Positions 8,285 to 17,965 of a stretch of DNA of 64,000 nucleotides are shown here, piece by piece; position 1 is the stretch's first letter, and the number at the start of each line of letters is the position of its first letter. Source of the DNA: an uncultured Prevotella sp. (lineage in GTDB: Bacteria; Bacteroidota; Bacteroidia; Bacteroidales; Bacteroidaceae). A program made the position numbers and the translations under genes. Where the stretch lies: NCBI GenBank assembly GCA_902800365.1, contig CADCEF010000002.1:1-64000 (forward strand). Direction: 5' to 3'. Below the pieces are notes generated by a model. That model was not told the origin of the DNA, searched no databases, and saw only the letters and a program-made list of their open reading frames with translations.

Positions 8285-9481
8285 GTGAAACATTTAGAAA
8301 AGAAAATTAAGAGGTTCTTGACTGTTGCTATCTTACTGACAGTCAGCAACATAAGCCCCATATTTGCACAAAATGATGCAAAACAGGTTTATTACGGTTC
8401 CGACTCCATCGAACACAAATTCGACCCGATGGACTCGGTTGAAGTGAGTTTATTGACTTGTTCGCCCCACGAAGAGATCTATAGTTTGTATGGTCATTCG
8501 GCACTGCGATGGCATAGCGGCGAACAGGATATTGTGTTCAACTGGGGCATGTTCAGTTTCAACAAACCCTACTTTGTGTTGCGATTCGTGTTCGGACTAA
8601 CCGACTATGAGTTGGCAGCCTATCCCTACGACACCTTTTGGCCCTACTACCAGAAATGGGGCAGCAGCATTACCGAACAGGTTCTGAACCTTACCAACGA
8701 CGAGAAACGCAAGCTCCAGATGGCTTTGATTGAGAATCTCAAGCCTGAGAACAAGGTATATCGTTATAACTTCTTCTACAACAACTGCTCTACCAAGCCA
8801 CGCGATGTTATAGAACAAAGCATCGAGGGCAAGGTGGTATACAACGAGCGTGAGGGTTTCGAGCCCACGTTCAGAGAAATGGTGCGCGAGTGCAACAGGA
8901 ATCATCTGTGGGCGAAGTTCGGCAACGACATGCTGTTAGGACTAAAGGCCGACCTGAAGACAAACCGCGCCGAACAGGAGTTTCTGCCATTGAATCTGAT
9001 GGTTGACTTCCTCAATGCGCAGATATATAAGGATGGCCAATACCGCCCGCTGGTAAAAGAGACCAGAGAGCTTGTATCACCAGGAGTGCAGAGAATAGAG
9101 CCCGACTTTATCCTTACTCCAACAGAGGTTGCATTAATACTGCTTGCAATATCGTTAGCGATAGCCGTTTACGAATGGCGCCGCAAGAAGATAGCCCGCT
9201 GGTGGGACGTACTGCTGATGACCATACAAGCACTGGTTGGCGTGATACTCACAGTGATGTTATTCTCTCAGCATCCTACCACATCGCTGAATCTGAACCT
9301 GCTACTGTTCAACCCACTGCCGCTGCTGTTCATTCCAGCCATCATCAAAGGCAAGCGCAACACTTGGCGCAAGCTGCAACTAACCATGCTCCTATTGTTT
9401 GCCATTGGCGGCATTTTCCAGAGCTATGCCGAAGGAATGTGGATTGTGGCACTATGTTTGCTGATACGTTGTAAGAAATGA
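8285..9481 (+). CDS. DUF4105 (Lnb N-terminal-like) membrane protein
   Basis: A 398-residue protein with a signal peptide (about 1-28, ending IFAQ). A periplasmic DUF4105 domain, also described as the N-terminal periplasmic domain of the lipoprotein N-acyltransferase Lnb, covers about 45-230; the motifs TCSPHEEIYSLYGHSALR and FFYNNCSTKPRD contain the conserved histidine and cysteine of that family. Four hydrophobic segments between about 280 and 395 form a C-terminal membrane domain. The family suggests acyl or thiol chemistry on lipoproteins or lipids, but activity here is inferred only. The start codon is GTG at 8285; no other start would keep the signal peptide. Its stop overlaps the next ATG (ATGA), so it is coupled to the phosphatase-like gene. 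Confidence 0.85.
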   Translation: MKHLEKKIKRFLTVAILLTVSNISPIFAQNDAKQVYYGSDSIEHKFDPMDSVEVSLLTCSPHEEIYSLYGHSALRWHSGEQDIVFNWGMFSFNKPYFVLRFVFGLTDYELAAYPYDTFWPYYQKWGSSITEQVLNLTNDEKRKLQMALIENLKPENKVYRYNFFYNNCSTKPRDVIEQSIEGKVVYNEREGFEPTFREMVRECNRNHLWAKFGNDMLLGLKADLKTNRAEQEFLPLNLMVDFLNAQIYKDGQYRPLVKETRELVSPGVQRIEPDFILTPTEVALILLAISLAIAVYEWRRKKIARWWDVLLMTIQALVGVILTVMLFSQHPTTSLNLNLLLFNPLPLLFIPAIIKGKRNTWRKLQLTMLLLFAIGGIFQSYAEGMWIVALCLLIRCKK

Positions 9482-10665
9482 AGAATAGATATCTATACGT
9501 CACCCTGCTTACGATGCTGGCTCTCAGCACGCAAGCTCAGGCACAGAAGGGAGTAAGCCCACGATTGGTAGTGAATATCACTATCGATCAGTTGAGGAAT
9601 GACTACCCCACTCTGTTCGACGATGGATTAATCTATGAACAAGGTTTCTATCCCTATAACGATGTAGACTTGTCGTCTGCCATTTCGTCAGTCATCACTG
9701 GCACATCGCCTTTCTATCACAACATCACTGGCGACAAATGGCTTAACCGCAATTCGCTGCAGACCGTAACCGCTACTCCCGAAAACATCGCCGTATCAAC
9801 CCTTAGCGACGAGCTGAAGGTGGCCACCAAGGGCGAAGGAAAGGTGTGTGCGGTAGCTGTAAAAAAAGAGACAGCAGCGCTTGCGTCAGGACACAACGTT
9901 GACCGCATTATCTGGAACGATAATAAGAAGAAAAAGTGGAACGCTATCAACTTGACCGACAAGGCGTTGCAACTTCTTGCTGAAGAAGAGCTTGGACAAG
10001 ACTCCATCCCCGATCTGCTTCTGTTATCGTACGATACAAAAGACCAGAATAAATCTGACGATACTACACTCGACAACGCTCTCGTAAAGCTTGTTCGCGA
10101 GATAGAGAATCTTATTGGTAAAGAGAACGCACTGTTCGTTGTAACGTCAACAGGTTATACCGAAGAGAACTTCTCGGAATATGCCAAATACAACATCCCC
10201 ACAGGCGTGTATTACACCAACCGCACTGCCAATCTGCTGAACATGTACCTCGGAGCACTCTGGGGTCAGGGCAAGTACGTAGAGGGATCATACCGCAATC
10301 AGCTTTACCTTAATCATCAGCTGCTCGAGGGAAAGCGCATAGCCCTTACCGACGCCATTAACAAGTCGAAGGAGTTCCTGCTGCAGATGTCGGGCGTAAA
10401 GCGTGTAGACACCCATCTGTACGAGCAGAATATAGGCGACCTTGTGGTTGAACTCGCCCCAGGCTGGAAGATGCAGAACGACGACACTCACGAGCAGATA
10501 CAAGTAAAGAAACAACTTGCATATTTCCCCATTATATTCTATGGTGCCAACGTACCTGCAGAAAAGGTAAAGACACCAGTAAGCATTGAGCGAATTGCAC
10601 CTACAATTGCCAAGACAATTCGCATCCGCGCACCTAATGCATGTATGACTACACCTCTTTTTTAA
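9478..10665 (+). CDS. Alkaline-phosphatase-superfamily protein, probably inactive
   Basis: A 395-residue secreted protein with a signal peptide (about 1-22, ending TQAQA). The fold is that of PafA-type alkaline phosphatases: LVVNITIDQLRNDY holds the first metal aspartate (Asp37), SGHNVDRIIW matches the internal glycine-histidine segment, and FPIIFYGANV with IERIAPTIAKTI matches the end of the domain. Key residues are missing. The segment normally reading T..GHA.IYTG, with the nucleophile, is LSSAISSVITG (65-75), and the metal motif T.DHG is TSTGY (223-227). It is also shorter than the usual 500 or more residues. I infer a non-catalytic binding or structural role. It overlaps the DUF4105 gene by 4 bases and ends about 95 bases before secA. 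Confidence 0.75.
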   Translation: MKNRYLYVTLLTMLALSTQAQAQKGVSPRLVVNITIDQLRNDYPTLFDDGLIYEQGFYPYNDVDLSSAISSVITGTSPFYHNITGDKWLNRNSLQTVTATPENIAVSTLSDELKVATKGEGKVCAVAVKKETAALASGHNVDRIIWNDNKKKKWNAINLTDKALQLLAEEELGQDSIPDLLLLSYDTKDQNKSDDTTLDNALVKLVREIENLIGKENALFVVTSTGYTEENFSEYAKYNIPTGVYYTNRTANLLNMYLGALWGQGKYVEGSYRNQLYLNHQLLEGKRIALTDAINKSKEFLLQMSGVKRVDTHLYEQNIGDLVVELAPGWKMQNDDTHEQIQVKKQLAYFPIIFYGANVPAEKVKTPVSIERIAPTIAKTIRIRAPNACMTTPLF

Positions 10666-10674
10666 TAAAAAGGC

Positions 10675-10705
10675 TTGGTTGTTACAATTATTTTTTGTAA
10701 TTTTG
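10675..10705 (+). promoter_or_regulatory. Promoter of secA
   Basis: TTG (10675-10677), a 20-base spacer and TAATTTTG (10698-10705) match the Bacteroidetes promoter form. The expected start is near 10712, giving a leader of about 50 bases to the secA ATG at 10761. Confidence 0.65.
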
Positions 10706-10760
10706 CCGCCGTTTTAACATTAGTCATACACAAACATTAGTAAAAAAGTAACATTAAAAT

Positions 10761-13700
10761 ATGAATTTCAACAAAATCTTGAAGTCGCTGTTTGGTGATA
10801 AGTCCTCACGCGACATGAAACTCATCCAGCCACTCGTAGAGCAGGTAAAGGCTGTTTATCCCGAGGTGCAGAAGCTGGATAACGATGCACTGCGTGCACG
10901 CACCAAAACATTACAACAACAGGTACAGAACTCTGCCAACGAGCAGAAAAAGCGTATCGAGGAGTTAAAGGCAACCATCGAGAATACACCTATCGACGAG
11001 CGTGCCGATATCTTTGCCCAGATCGATAAAATCGAGAAGGAAGTACTGGAAATCTACGAAGGTGCCCTCAACGAGGTCATGCCCGAGGTGTTCGCCATCG
11101 TTAAAGAGACAGCACGCCGATTTGCTGAGAACGAGGAGACTATCGTTACAGCAAACGATTTCGACCGTGAGTTGGCTGGTGATCCCAAGAAAGACTTCAT
11201 CACTATCGATGGCGATAAGGCTATCTACCACAACCACTGGACAGCAGGAGGAAACGACCTGAAGTGGGAAATGGTACACTACGATGTTCAGCTGTTTGGT
11301 GGTGTGGTTCTGCATCAGGGGAAGATTGCCGAGATGGCAACTGGTGAGGGTAAGACACTTGTGGCTACCCTGCCTGTATTCCTGAATGCCCTTACTGGTA
11401 ACGGTGTTCACGTAGTAACAGTGAACGACTATCTGGCCAAGCGTGACTCAGAGTGGATGGGTCCTCTCTATATGTTCCATGGTCTGAGTGTAGACTGTAT
11501 CGACAAGCATCAGCCAAACTCAGAGGAGCGCCGCAAGGCTTATCAGGCCGATATCACCTTTGGTACCAACAACGAGTTCGGTTTCGACTATCTGCGCGAC
11601 AACATGGCCATTTCGCCAGCCGACCTGGTACAGCGCGCACATAACTACGCCATCGTCGATGAGGTCGACTCTGTGTTGATCGACGATGCCCGTACACCTC
11701 TTATCATCTCTGGTCCTATCCCCAAGGGCGACGACCAGATGTTCGAGGAGTATCAGCCACTGGTTGAGAAGCTGGTAGGCGTTCAGCGCCAGTTGGCCAC
11801 CCAGTATCTGGCTGATGCCAAGACCCTGATTGCCGAAGGTAACAAGCTGATGGAGGCTGGCAACAAGAAGGATGGTCAGGAGAAGCTGGATGCAGGTTTC
11901 CTGTCGCTCTACCGTTCGCACAAGGCTATGCCAAAGAACAAGCCACTCATCAAGTTCCTCTCTGAGGAAGGCATCAAGAGCGGTATGCAGAACACTGAGA
12001 ACATCTACATGGAGAACAACAACCGCCGTATGCCTGAGTGCGTGGAGCCTCTGTATTTCGTGGTTGATGAGAAGATGAACTCTTGCGACCTTACCGATAA
12101 GGGTACAGCATGGCTTGCTAATCAGGTAAACGATAACGAACTCTTTGTATTGCCCGATATCACCACCGAGCTTTCTGCACTTGAGGCCGAGACAGGTCTG
12201 ACCGATCAGGAGCGTCTTGACAAGAAAGACGAGCTGATGAGTCACTACGCCGTTCAGAGCGAGCGTGTTCACACCCTGCAGCAGCTGCTCAAGGCCTACT
12301 GCATGTTCAACAAGGACGATGAGTATGTAGTGATTGACGGCGAGGTGAAGATTGTTGACGAGCAGACCGGCCGTATCATGGAAGGTCGCCGTTGGAGCGA
12401 TGGTCTGCACCAGGCTGTTGAGGCCAAAGAGCACGTAAAGGTTGAGGCAGCTACCCAGACCTTTGCCACCATCACCCTGCAGAACTACTTCCGTATGTAT
12501 CACAAACTCTCGGGTATGACCGGTACAGCTTCTACCGAGGCTGGTGAGTTCTGGGATATCTACAAGCTCGATGTAGTTGAGATACCAACAAACCGTCCTG
12601 TCATCCGTAACGACCAGGACGACCGCGTATATAAGACAGCTCGCGAGAAGTATAAGGCTGTTATCGACGAGGTTGTAAAGATGCGTAATGCAGGCCGCCC
12701 AACCCTGATTGGTACCACATCGGTAGAGATTTCAGAGTTGCTGAGCCGCATGCTCGATATGTATGTTAATCCTGAAACTGGTAAGCGCGAGGGTATCCCC
12801 CACCAGGTGCTGAATGCTAAGCTGCACCAGAAGGAAGCCGACATCGTAGCACTGGCCGGACAGAGCACCAACGGTAAGGGTGCCGTAACCATCGCCACCA
12901 ACATGGCTGGTCGTGGTACCGATATCAAGCTGTCGCCCGAGGTGAAGGCCGCTGGTGGTTTGGCCATCATCGGTACCGAGCGCCACGAGAGTCGTCGTGT
13001 CGACCGTCAGCTTCGTGGTCGTGCCGGACGTCAGGGTGACCCAGGTTCTTCTGTCTTCTATGTATCACTCGAGGACAAGCTGATGCGTCTGTTCGCTTCT
13101 GAGCGCATTGCATCGGTTATGGACCGCCTTGGATTCAAGGATGGCGAGATGATTGAGAGCCCAATGATTTCGAAGAGCATTGAGCGCGCCCAGAAGAAGG
13201 TTGAGGAGAACAACTTCGGTATCCGTAAGCGTCTGATTGAGTACGATGATGTGATGAACAAGCAGCGTACCGTTATCTACGAGAAGCGCCGCCACGCCCT
13301 GATGGGTGAGCGTATCGGCATGGATATTGCCAACATCATCTGGGATCGCGTTGTTAACATCATAGAGAACTCTGGCGACTATCAGGGTTGCAAGGAGGAG
13401 TTCCTGCATGTGCTCTCAATGGAGGTTCCATTCACCAGCGAGGAGTATATCAATCAGCCTCGCGAGGTGCTGCACGAGAATGCCTTCCAGGCAGCCATCG
13501 GCAACTTCAACCGCAAGACTGAGCGCATACAGACTGTAGCACAGCCTATCATCAAGCAGGTTTACGAGGCTCAGGGTTCTATCTACGAGCGCATCATGGT
13601 GCCCATCACCGATGGTCGCAAGATGTACCAGATTCCATGCAACCTGAAGGAGGCTTACGAGAGCGACTGCAAGAGTATCGTCAAGGAGTTTGAGAAGAGC

Positions 13701-14147
13701 ATCCTGCTCCACATCATCGACGACAGCTGGAAGGAGAATCTGCGCCAGCTCGACGAGTTGAAGCACTCTGTACAGAATGCCTCTTACGAGCAGAAGGATC
13801 CTCTGCTGATTTTCAAGCTCGAGAGTGCCAAGGTTTGGGACGAGATGATCAACGAGATGTACAACCGTATCTGCTCAATCCTCACCCGCAGCGGTATCCC
13901 CGAGATGCAGCAGCAGGTTCAGGAGGCCGCTCCCGAGCAGCCCACTCAGCGCCAGCAGTATGTAGAGAGCAAGCAGGAGGTAGAGCAGCTTGTAGACCGC
14001 AATCAACAGGCAGCCGCTCAGCACGACACGCGCGCTCAGCAGAACCACCAGCCTATCGTTAAGGATAAGCTACCCGGACGTAATGATCCATGTCCCTGTG
14101 GCTCTGGCAAGAAGTTTAAGAACTGTCACGGAAAAGGAATCGTTTAA
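10761..14147 (+). CDS. secA: Preprotein translocase ATPase SecA
   Basis: A 1128-residue SecA, the motor that pushes unfolded preproteins through SecYEG. The first nucleotide-binding fold has Walker A MATGEGKT (192-199) and the Walker B sequence [15 protein letters not shown]; the second motor domain carries [12 protein letters not shown] and [14 protein letters not shown]; the helical scaffold and wing domains follow. The C-terminus ends in a zinc-binding SEC-C motif ([14 protein letters not shown]), which binds SecB or phospholipid. It is longer than the roughly 900 residues of E. coli SecA because of insertions at about 50-160 and in the preprotein-binding region, normal for Bacteroidetes. 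A Gln/Ala-rich low-complexity linker precedes the zinc motif. Codon use is strongly biased, as expected for a highly expressed gene. Confidence 0.98.
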   Translation: MNFNKILKSLFGDKSSRDMKLIQPLVEQVKAVYPEVQKLDNDALRARTKTLQQQVQNSANEQKKRIEELKATIENTPIDERADIFAQIDKIEKEVLEIYEGALNEVMPEVFAIVKETARRFAENEETIVTANDFDRELAGDPKKDFITIDGDKAIYHNHWTAGGNDLKWEMVHYDVQLFGGVVLHQGKIAEMATGEGKTLVATLPVFLNALTGNGVHVVTVNDYLAKRDSEWMGPLYMFHGLSVDCIDKHQPNSEERRKAYQADITFGTNNEFGFDYLRDNMAISPADLVQRAHNYAIVDEVDSVLIDDARTPLIISGPIPKGDDQMFEEYQPLVEKLVGVQRQLATQYLADAKTLIAEGNKLMEAGNKKDGQEKLDAGFLSLYRSHKAMPKNKPLIKFLSEEGIKSGMQNTENIYMENNNRRMPECVEPLYFVVDEKMNSCDLTDKGTAWLANQVNDNELFVLPDITTELSALEAETGLTDQERLDKKDELMSHYAVQSERVHTLQQLLKAYCMFNKDDEYVVIDGEVKIVDEQTGRIMEGRRWSDGLHQAVEAKEHVKVEAATQTFATITLQNYFRMYHKLSGMTGTASTEAGEFWDIYKLDVVEIPTNRPVIRNDQDDRVYKTAREKYKAVIDEVVKMRNAGRPTLIGTTSVEISELLSRMLDMYVNPETGKREGIPHQVLNAKLHQKEADIVALAGQSTNGKGAVTIATNMAGRGTDIKLSPEVKAAGGLAIIGTERHESRRVDRQLRGRAGRQGDPGSSVFYVSLEDKLMRLFASERIASVMDRLGFKDGEMIESPMISKSIERAQKKVEENNFGIRKRLIEYDDVMNKQRTVIYEKRRHALMGERIGMDIANIIWDRVVNIIENSGDYQGCKEEFLHVLSMEVPFTSEEYINQPREVLHENAFQAAIGNFNRKTERIQTVAQPIIKQVYEAQGSIYERIMVPITDGRKMYQIPCNLKEAYESDCKSIVKEFEKSILLHIIDDSWKENLRQLDELKHSVQNASYEQKDPLLIFKLESAKVWDEMINEMYNRICSILTRSGIPEMQQQVQEAAPEQPTQRQQYVESKQEVEQLVDRNQQAAAQHDTRAQQNHQPIVKDKLPGRNDPCPCGSGKKFKNCHGKGIV

Positions 14148-14159
14148 TAACTTACACTC

Positions 14160-14861
14160 ATGATAACCATAACCAATTTGAAAAAGGCGTTTGGCAAGAC
14201 CGTTGCCTGCGACATCGAGAACTTCACAGTTAACGATGGCGATATGTTAGGTCTTGTGGGTAATAACGGTGCTGGTAAGACTACGCTCTTCCGCATGCTT
14301 CTCGACCTGCTGAAACCCGATGAGGGCGAGGTAGCGCTCGATGGCATCACCCCCGCTGCCAGCGAGGAGTGGAAAGCATCTACCGGCTCATACATCGACG
14401 AGGGGTTCCTCATCGATTTCCTCACACCTGAGGAGTATTTTGCCTTCATCGGCAAGATTACCAATATGACTCAGGCTCAGGTTGACGAACGCCTGAAGGA
14501 TTTTGAGCGTCTTGCCGCTGGCGAGATCTTTGGTCAGAAAAAGCTGATTCGCAACCTCTCTGCTGGTAACAAGCAGAAGGTGGGTATCATCTCAGCCTTG
14601 TTCAATCGTCCTAAATTGGTGATTCTCGACGAACCTTTCAACTTCCTCGACCCTTCGAGCCAGAACACACTCAAGCACGTGCTTACCGATTATAATAAGG
14701 AAACAGGTGCTACTATTCTGGTTTCAAGCCACAACCTCGCCCACACTATCGACATCTCTAACCGCATCGCACTGCTGGAGAAAGGTCACATCGTTCGCGA
14801 CTTGGCTAACGAGGGCGGAAGCGCCAAAGCAGAACTCGAAAATTACTTCGAAACAGAATAA
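14160..14861 (+). CDS. ABC transporter ATP-binding protein (orphan)
   Basis: A 233-residue ABC ATPase with Walker A GNNGAGKTT at about 38-46, a somewhat degenerate signature motif NLSAGNKQKV, Walker B LVILDEPFNFLDP and the switch histidine in VSSHN. It belongs to the group that powers ABC-2-type exporters. It starts 12 bases after the secA stop and is followed by a terminator, so it can be co-transcribed with secA. No permease gene is adjacent, which is odd. In other Bacteroidetes, from memory, ATPases of this type lie beside DUF5687 membrane proteins, and one of those occurs at 56715-58199 in this window without an ATPase; the pairing is an inference. Confidence 0.9.
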   Translation: MITITNLKKAFGKTVACDIENFTVNDGDMLGLVGNNGAGKTTLFRMLLDLLKPDEGEVALDGITPAASEEWKASTGSYIDEGFLIDFLTPEEYFAFIGKITNMTQAQVDERLKDFERLAAGEIFGQKKLIRNLSAGNKQKVGIISALFNRPKLVILDEPFNFLDPSSQNTLKHVLTDYNKETGATILVSSHNLAHTIDISNRIALLEKGHIVRDLANEGGSAKAELENYFETE

Positions 14862-14887
14862 CCTATCATCATTTTTAGGTATTTTAT

Positions 14888-14927
14888 AAAAACTTGCGGC
14901 CTTTGCAATCGGGTTGCAAGTTTTTTT
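14888..14927 (+). terminator. Intrinsic terminator after the ABC ATPase gene
   Basis: AAAAACTTGC (14888-14897) pairs with GCAAGTTTTT (14916-14925), a 10-bp stem with an 18-base loop and a run of seven T (14921-14927). It lies 27 bases after the ABC ATPase stop and just before the FeoB promoter element. Confidence 0.7.
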
Positions 14928-14930
14928 ATG

Positions 14931-14938
14931 TATCTTTG
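14931..14938 (+). promoter_or_regulatory. -7 element of the feoB promoter
   Basis: TATCTTTG at 14931-14938 matches the Bacteroidetes -7 consensus. The best upstream TTG (14914-14916) is only 14 bases away, so the -33 element is poor. The leader would be about 15 bases. I see no clear Fur box. Confidence 0.55.
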
Positions 14939-14958
14939 CACTCAAAATAAATTGAGTG

Positions 14959-17370
14959 ATGAAACTATCAGAGTTAAAGACAGGCGAAAAAGGTATTATA
15001 GTAAAGGTATTGGGCCACGGCGGATTCCGCAAGCGCATCATCGAGATGGGCTTTATTCGCGGACAGGAGGTAGAGGTTCTGCTCAACGCTCCGCTCCAAG
15101 ACCCCGTTAAATACAAGCTGATGGGCTATGAAGTGTCGCTTCGCCATCAGGAAGCTGATAATATAGAGGTGGTATCGGCCGATACACCGCTTGAGGCTAC
15201 CAGCTTTAACCTCGCTACCGATACCAACCGCCATGAAGACGACTATCTGCATCACGCCGCCATGAAGGAGCGCCGCACCATTAATGTGGCCCTCGTGGGT
15301 AATCCTAACTGCGGAAAAACATCGCTGTTCAATTTCGCATCAGGCGCTCATGGTCACGTCGGCAACTACTCTGGTGTTACTGTCGATGCCACCGAGGCAC
15401 ATGCCTCTATGTTCGGCTACGAGTTCAACATCACCGACCTTCCTGGCACTTACTCTCTCTCTTGCTACTCGCCCGAGGAGCTATACGTGCGCGAACATCT
15501 TACAGAGAAGATGCCCGATGTGGTCATCAACGTTGTCGATGCATCAAATATCGAGCGCAACCTTTATCTCACCACTCAGCTGGTCGACATGAATATACGC
15601 ATGGTGTGCGCCTTAAACATGTACGACGAATTTGAGCGCCGAGGCGATCATGTAAACATCGACACACTCAGCACCCTGTTTGGTACTCCTATGATACCCA
15701 CCTCGTTCAAAAACGGCATGGGCGTAAAAGAACTGTTCCGTGCGGTGATTCAGGTTTACGAGGGCACCAGCAAGTTCTCGCGCCACCTCCACATCAACTA
15801 CGGACATGAGATTGAGGCCGGTATCTCGCACATTCAGAAATACCTGAAGGCCGACGAGCATATCACCCAGCACTACTCTACCCGATACCTCGCGCTAAAG
15901 TTGCTTGAGCACGATAGTCAGGTGCTCGACTACCTGGGTAAGCACATGGCTGGCGAAGACCGCCTGCACGACTTCCACAACCTTGCCACCGAGCGCGATA
16001 AAGCCTCGGCGCGCGTAAAGGAAGAAACGGGCAGCGATTCAGAGACGGCCATCATGGACGCCAAATACGGTTTTATCAATGGTGCTCTGAAAGAGGCCCA
16101 ATTCAAGACCGGTCATAAAAAAGATACCTATCAGGTAACCCATACCATCGACAATATCCTGTCGCACCGCTACTTCGGGTTCCCCATATTCTTTCTGATA
16201 CTCTACGTCATGTTCCAAACCACCTTCTCGCTCGGTCAATACCCCATGGACTGGATAGATGAAGGCGTGGCCTGGCTTGGCGACAAGATAAGCGAAGGCA
16301 TGACCGACGGTCCGCTCAAAGCCATGCTCGTTGATGGAGTCATAGGTGGTGTAGGCAGCGTCATCGTGTTCCTGCCACAGATATTGATACTCTATTTCTT
16401 CATCTCGCTGATGGAAGATTCAGGCTATATGGCCCGAGCAGCCTTCATCATGGATAAGCTCATGCACAAGATGGGCCTTCACGGCAAGTCGTTCATTCCC
16501 CTCATCATGGGCTTCGGATGCAATGTTCCAGCCATCATGGCCACTCGCACCATCGAGAGCCGCCGTTCGCGCATCATCACCATGATGATACTGCCGTTCA
16601 TGAGCTGTTCTGCCCGCCTGCCTATCTACATCATGATAGCCGGCACCTTCTTCTCGCTGCAGTATCGCTCTTGGGTACTGCTGTCACTCTATGCCTTCGG
16701 CATTCTCATGTCGGTTGTTGTCAGCAAGATATTCTCTGTGTTCGTCATCAAAGGCGAAGACACCCCATTTGTGATGGAGCTTCCCCCCTATCGCTGGCCC
16801 ACACCAAAAGCCATCTGGCGCCACACCTGGGAGAAGGGAAAAGAGTATCTTAAGAAGATGGGAGGCATCATCCTGGTGGCTAGCATCATTGTCTGGGCAT
16901 TGGGCTACTTCCCCCATAACGATGCCCTACCACGCGAGCAGCAGCAAGAGCAGAGCTACATCGGTCGTATGGGTAAGACTATCGAGCCCGTGTTTGCGCC
17001 ACAGGGGTTCAACTGGAAGCTCGATGTGTCGCTCATCTGCGGCGTTGGTGCCAAGGAGATAGTAGCCTCGTCAATCGGCGTGCTGTATAGCGGCGACGAC
17101 TCTTTTGGCGACGACGATGAGTTCAGCGACGACAACGAGAAGTACACCCACCTGCGCCAGATGATGATTCAGGATGGCATCACCCCTCTTGCCGCCTACG
17201 CCTATCTCATATTCATTCTGCTCTACTTCCCCTGTATTGCCACCATAGCCGCCGTCAAAAACGAGACCGGCTCATGGCGCTGGGCAAGCTTTGCCGCCAT
17301 CTACACCACCGCCGTAGCCTGGGTGGCAAGTATGGCGGTATTCCAAATCGGCAGTTTAATATTAAGCTAA
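14959..17370 (+). CDS. feoB: Ferrous iron transporter, fused FeoA-FeoB
   Basis: An 803-residue Fe2+ importer. A FeoA-like SH3 domain occupies about 1-75 (SELKTGEKGIIVKVLG, KRIIEMGFIRGQEVEV), fused to the FeoB G domain: G1 GNPNCGKTS at about 114-122, G3 DLPGTYSLS, G4 in CALNMYDE. A helical regulatory region follows, then the gated membrane channel with about eight helices, including the GFGCNVPAIMATR and GAKEIVASSIG motifs of the Gate domains. The fusion is normal in Bacteroidetes. An in-frame GTG sits one codon upstream of this ATG; I chose the ATG. G4 reads NMYDE where the usual FeoB form is NMMDE, a common variant. It is monocistronic and converges on the minus-strand gene starting four bases after its stop. 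Confidence 0.97.
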   Translation: MKLSELKTGEKGIIVKVLGHGGFRKRIIEMGFIRGQEVEVLLNAPLQDPVKYKLMGYEVSLRHQEADNIEVVSADTPLEATSFNLATDTNRHEDDYLHHAAMKERRTINVALVGNPNCGKTSLFNFASGAHGHVGNYSGVTVDATEAHASMFGYEFNITDLPGTYSLSCYSPEELYVREHLTEKMPDVVINVVDASNIERNLYLTTQLVDMNIRMVCALNMYDEFERRGDHVNIDTLSTLFGTPMIPTSFKNGMGVKELFRAVIQVYEGTSKFSRHLHINYGHEIEAGISHIQKYLKADEHITQHYSTRYLALKLLEHDSQVLDYLGKHMAGEDRLHDFHNLATERDKASARVKEETGSDSETAIMDAKYGFINGALKEAQFKTGHKKDTYQVTHTIDNILSHRYFGFPIFFLILYVMFQTTFSLGQYPMDWIDEGVAWLGDKISEGMTDGPLKAMLVDGVIGGVGSVIVFLPQILILYFFISLMEDSGYMARAAFIMDKLMHKMGLHGKSFIPLIMGFGCNVPAIMATRTIESRRSRIITMMILPFMSCSARLPIYIMIAGTFFSLQYRSWVLLSLYAFGILMSVVVSKIFSVFVIKGEDTPFVMELPPYRWPTPKAIWRHTWEKGKEYLKKMGGIILVASIIVWALGYFPHNDALPREQQQEQSYIGRMGKTIEPVFAPQGFNWKLDVSLICGVGAKEIVASSIGVLYSGDDSFGDDDEFSDDNEKYTHLRQMMIQDGITPLAAYAYLIFILLYFPCIATIAAVKNETGSWRWASFAAIYTTAVAWVASMAVFQIGSLILS

Positions 17371-17374
17371 ATGC

Positions 17375-17965
17375 TTAGAACATGAAAACGAAACGCAGCG
17401 AGGCGTAGAGCTGGATGGCCAGAATGTAGACAATAATAAGTGAAGAGCTTTGGCGGATGCCATAGGTGAGGATGTCGATAACATCCTCGCCTGTTTTTTT
17501 ATGACCCGACATCATTCCGTAGACAACGGAGAACAGGGTGACGCCGAAACATACAATGGGAAGAATGCTGCGGCTGAAGGCCGAAGGGAACAGACTGCCC
17601 TTGGCCGACAGCAGGATGGCATGAGGCATGAGTGTGAGTAAGCAGATGACGAGAGCATAAAGGGCAAGGAACACGCAAGCCACACGCAAGGCTAACTTGT
17701 CGCGGAACGACATCGGGCCCTTGTTGCGGAATAACGACACTACCCCACTCTGCACCACGCTACCTACAGCTATGAGAAGAAGTAATAGCCATGCTAACAA
17801 GGGACTGGCAATAATATCGGAGAAGCCACCTACAAACCAGCGGATTCCCTCGGAAGAAAGCATAGAGCGAACACCTTCTAACTTCATGGCCGACATAAGC
17901 CACGACACTATGACCAGAACGCTCTCGGCCACCAATAGTCCCAAGCACAAACGGCTACTCTTCAT
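17375..17965 (-). CDS. Miniature AbgT-like membrane protein
   Basis: About 196 residues with five or six hydrophobic segments. Two stretches match the AbgT (p-aminobenzoyl-glutamate transporter) family: SSEGIRWFVGGFSDIIASPLLAW near the N-terminus corresponds to the early AbgT segment, and SRSILPIVCFGVTLFSVVYG with the following GEDVIDILTYGIRQ corresponds to a region past the middle of AbgT. Full-length AbgT proteins have about 500 residues; most of the transport core is absent here. No frameshift or stop scar is visible, so this looks like a stable short form, not a fresh pseudogene. The ATG at 17965 overlaps the response-regulator gene by 11 bases (a start at 17983 is also open). Being last in a kinase-regulator operon suggests a membrane accessory or sensor role. 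Confidence 0.65.
   Translation of the reverse strand: MKSSRLCLGLLVAESVLVIVSWLMSAMKLEGVRSMLSSEGIRWFVGGFSDIIASPLLAWLLLLLIAVGSVVQSGVVSLFRNKGPMSFRDKLALRVACVFLALYALVICLLTLMPHAILLSAKGSLFPSAFSRSILPIVCFGVTLFSVVYGMMSGHKKTGEDVIDILTYGIRQSSSLIIVYILAIQLYASLRFVFMF

Noticed and set aside
11520-12503. Long antisense open frame (327 codons) inside secA
   Set aside because: It is a shadow of the strongly biased secA codons on the other strand; it shows no domain motif and no start signals.
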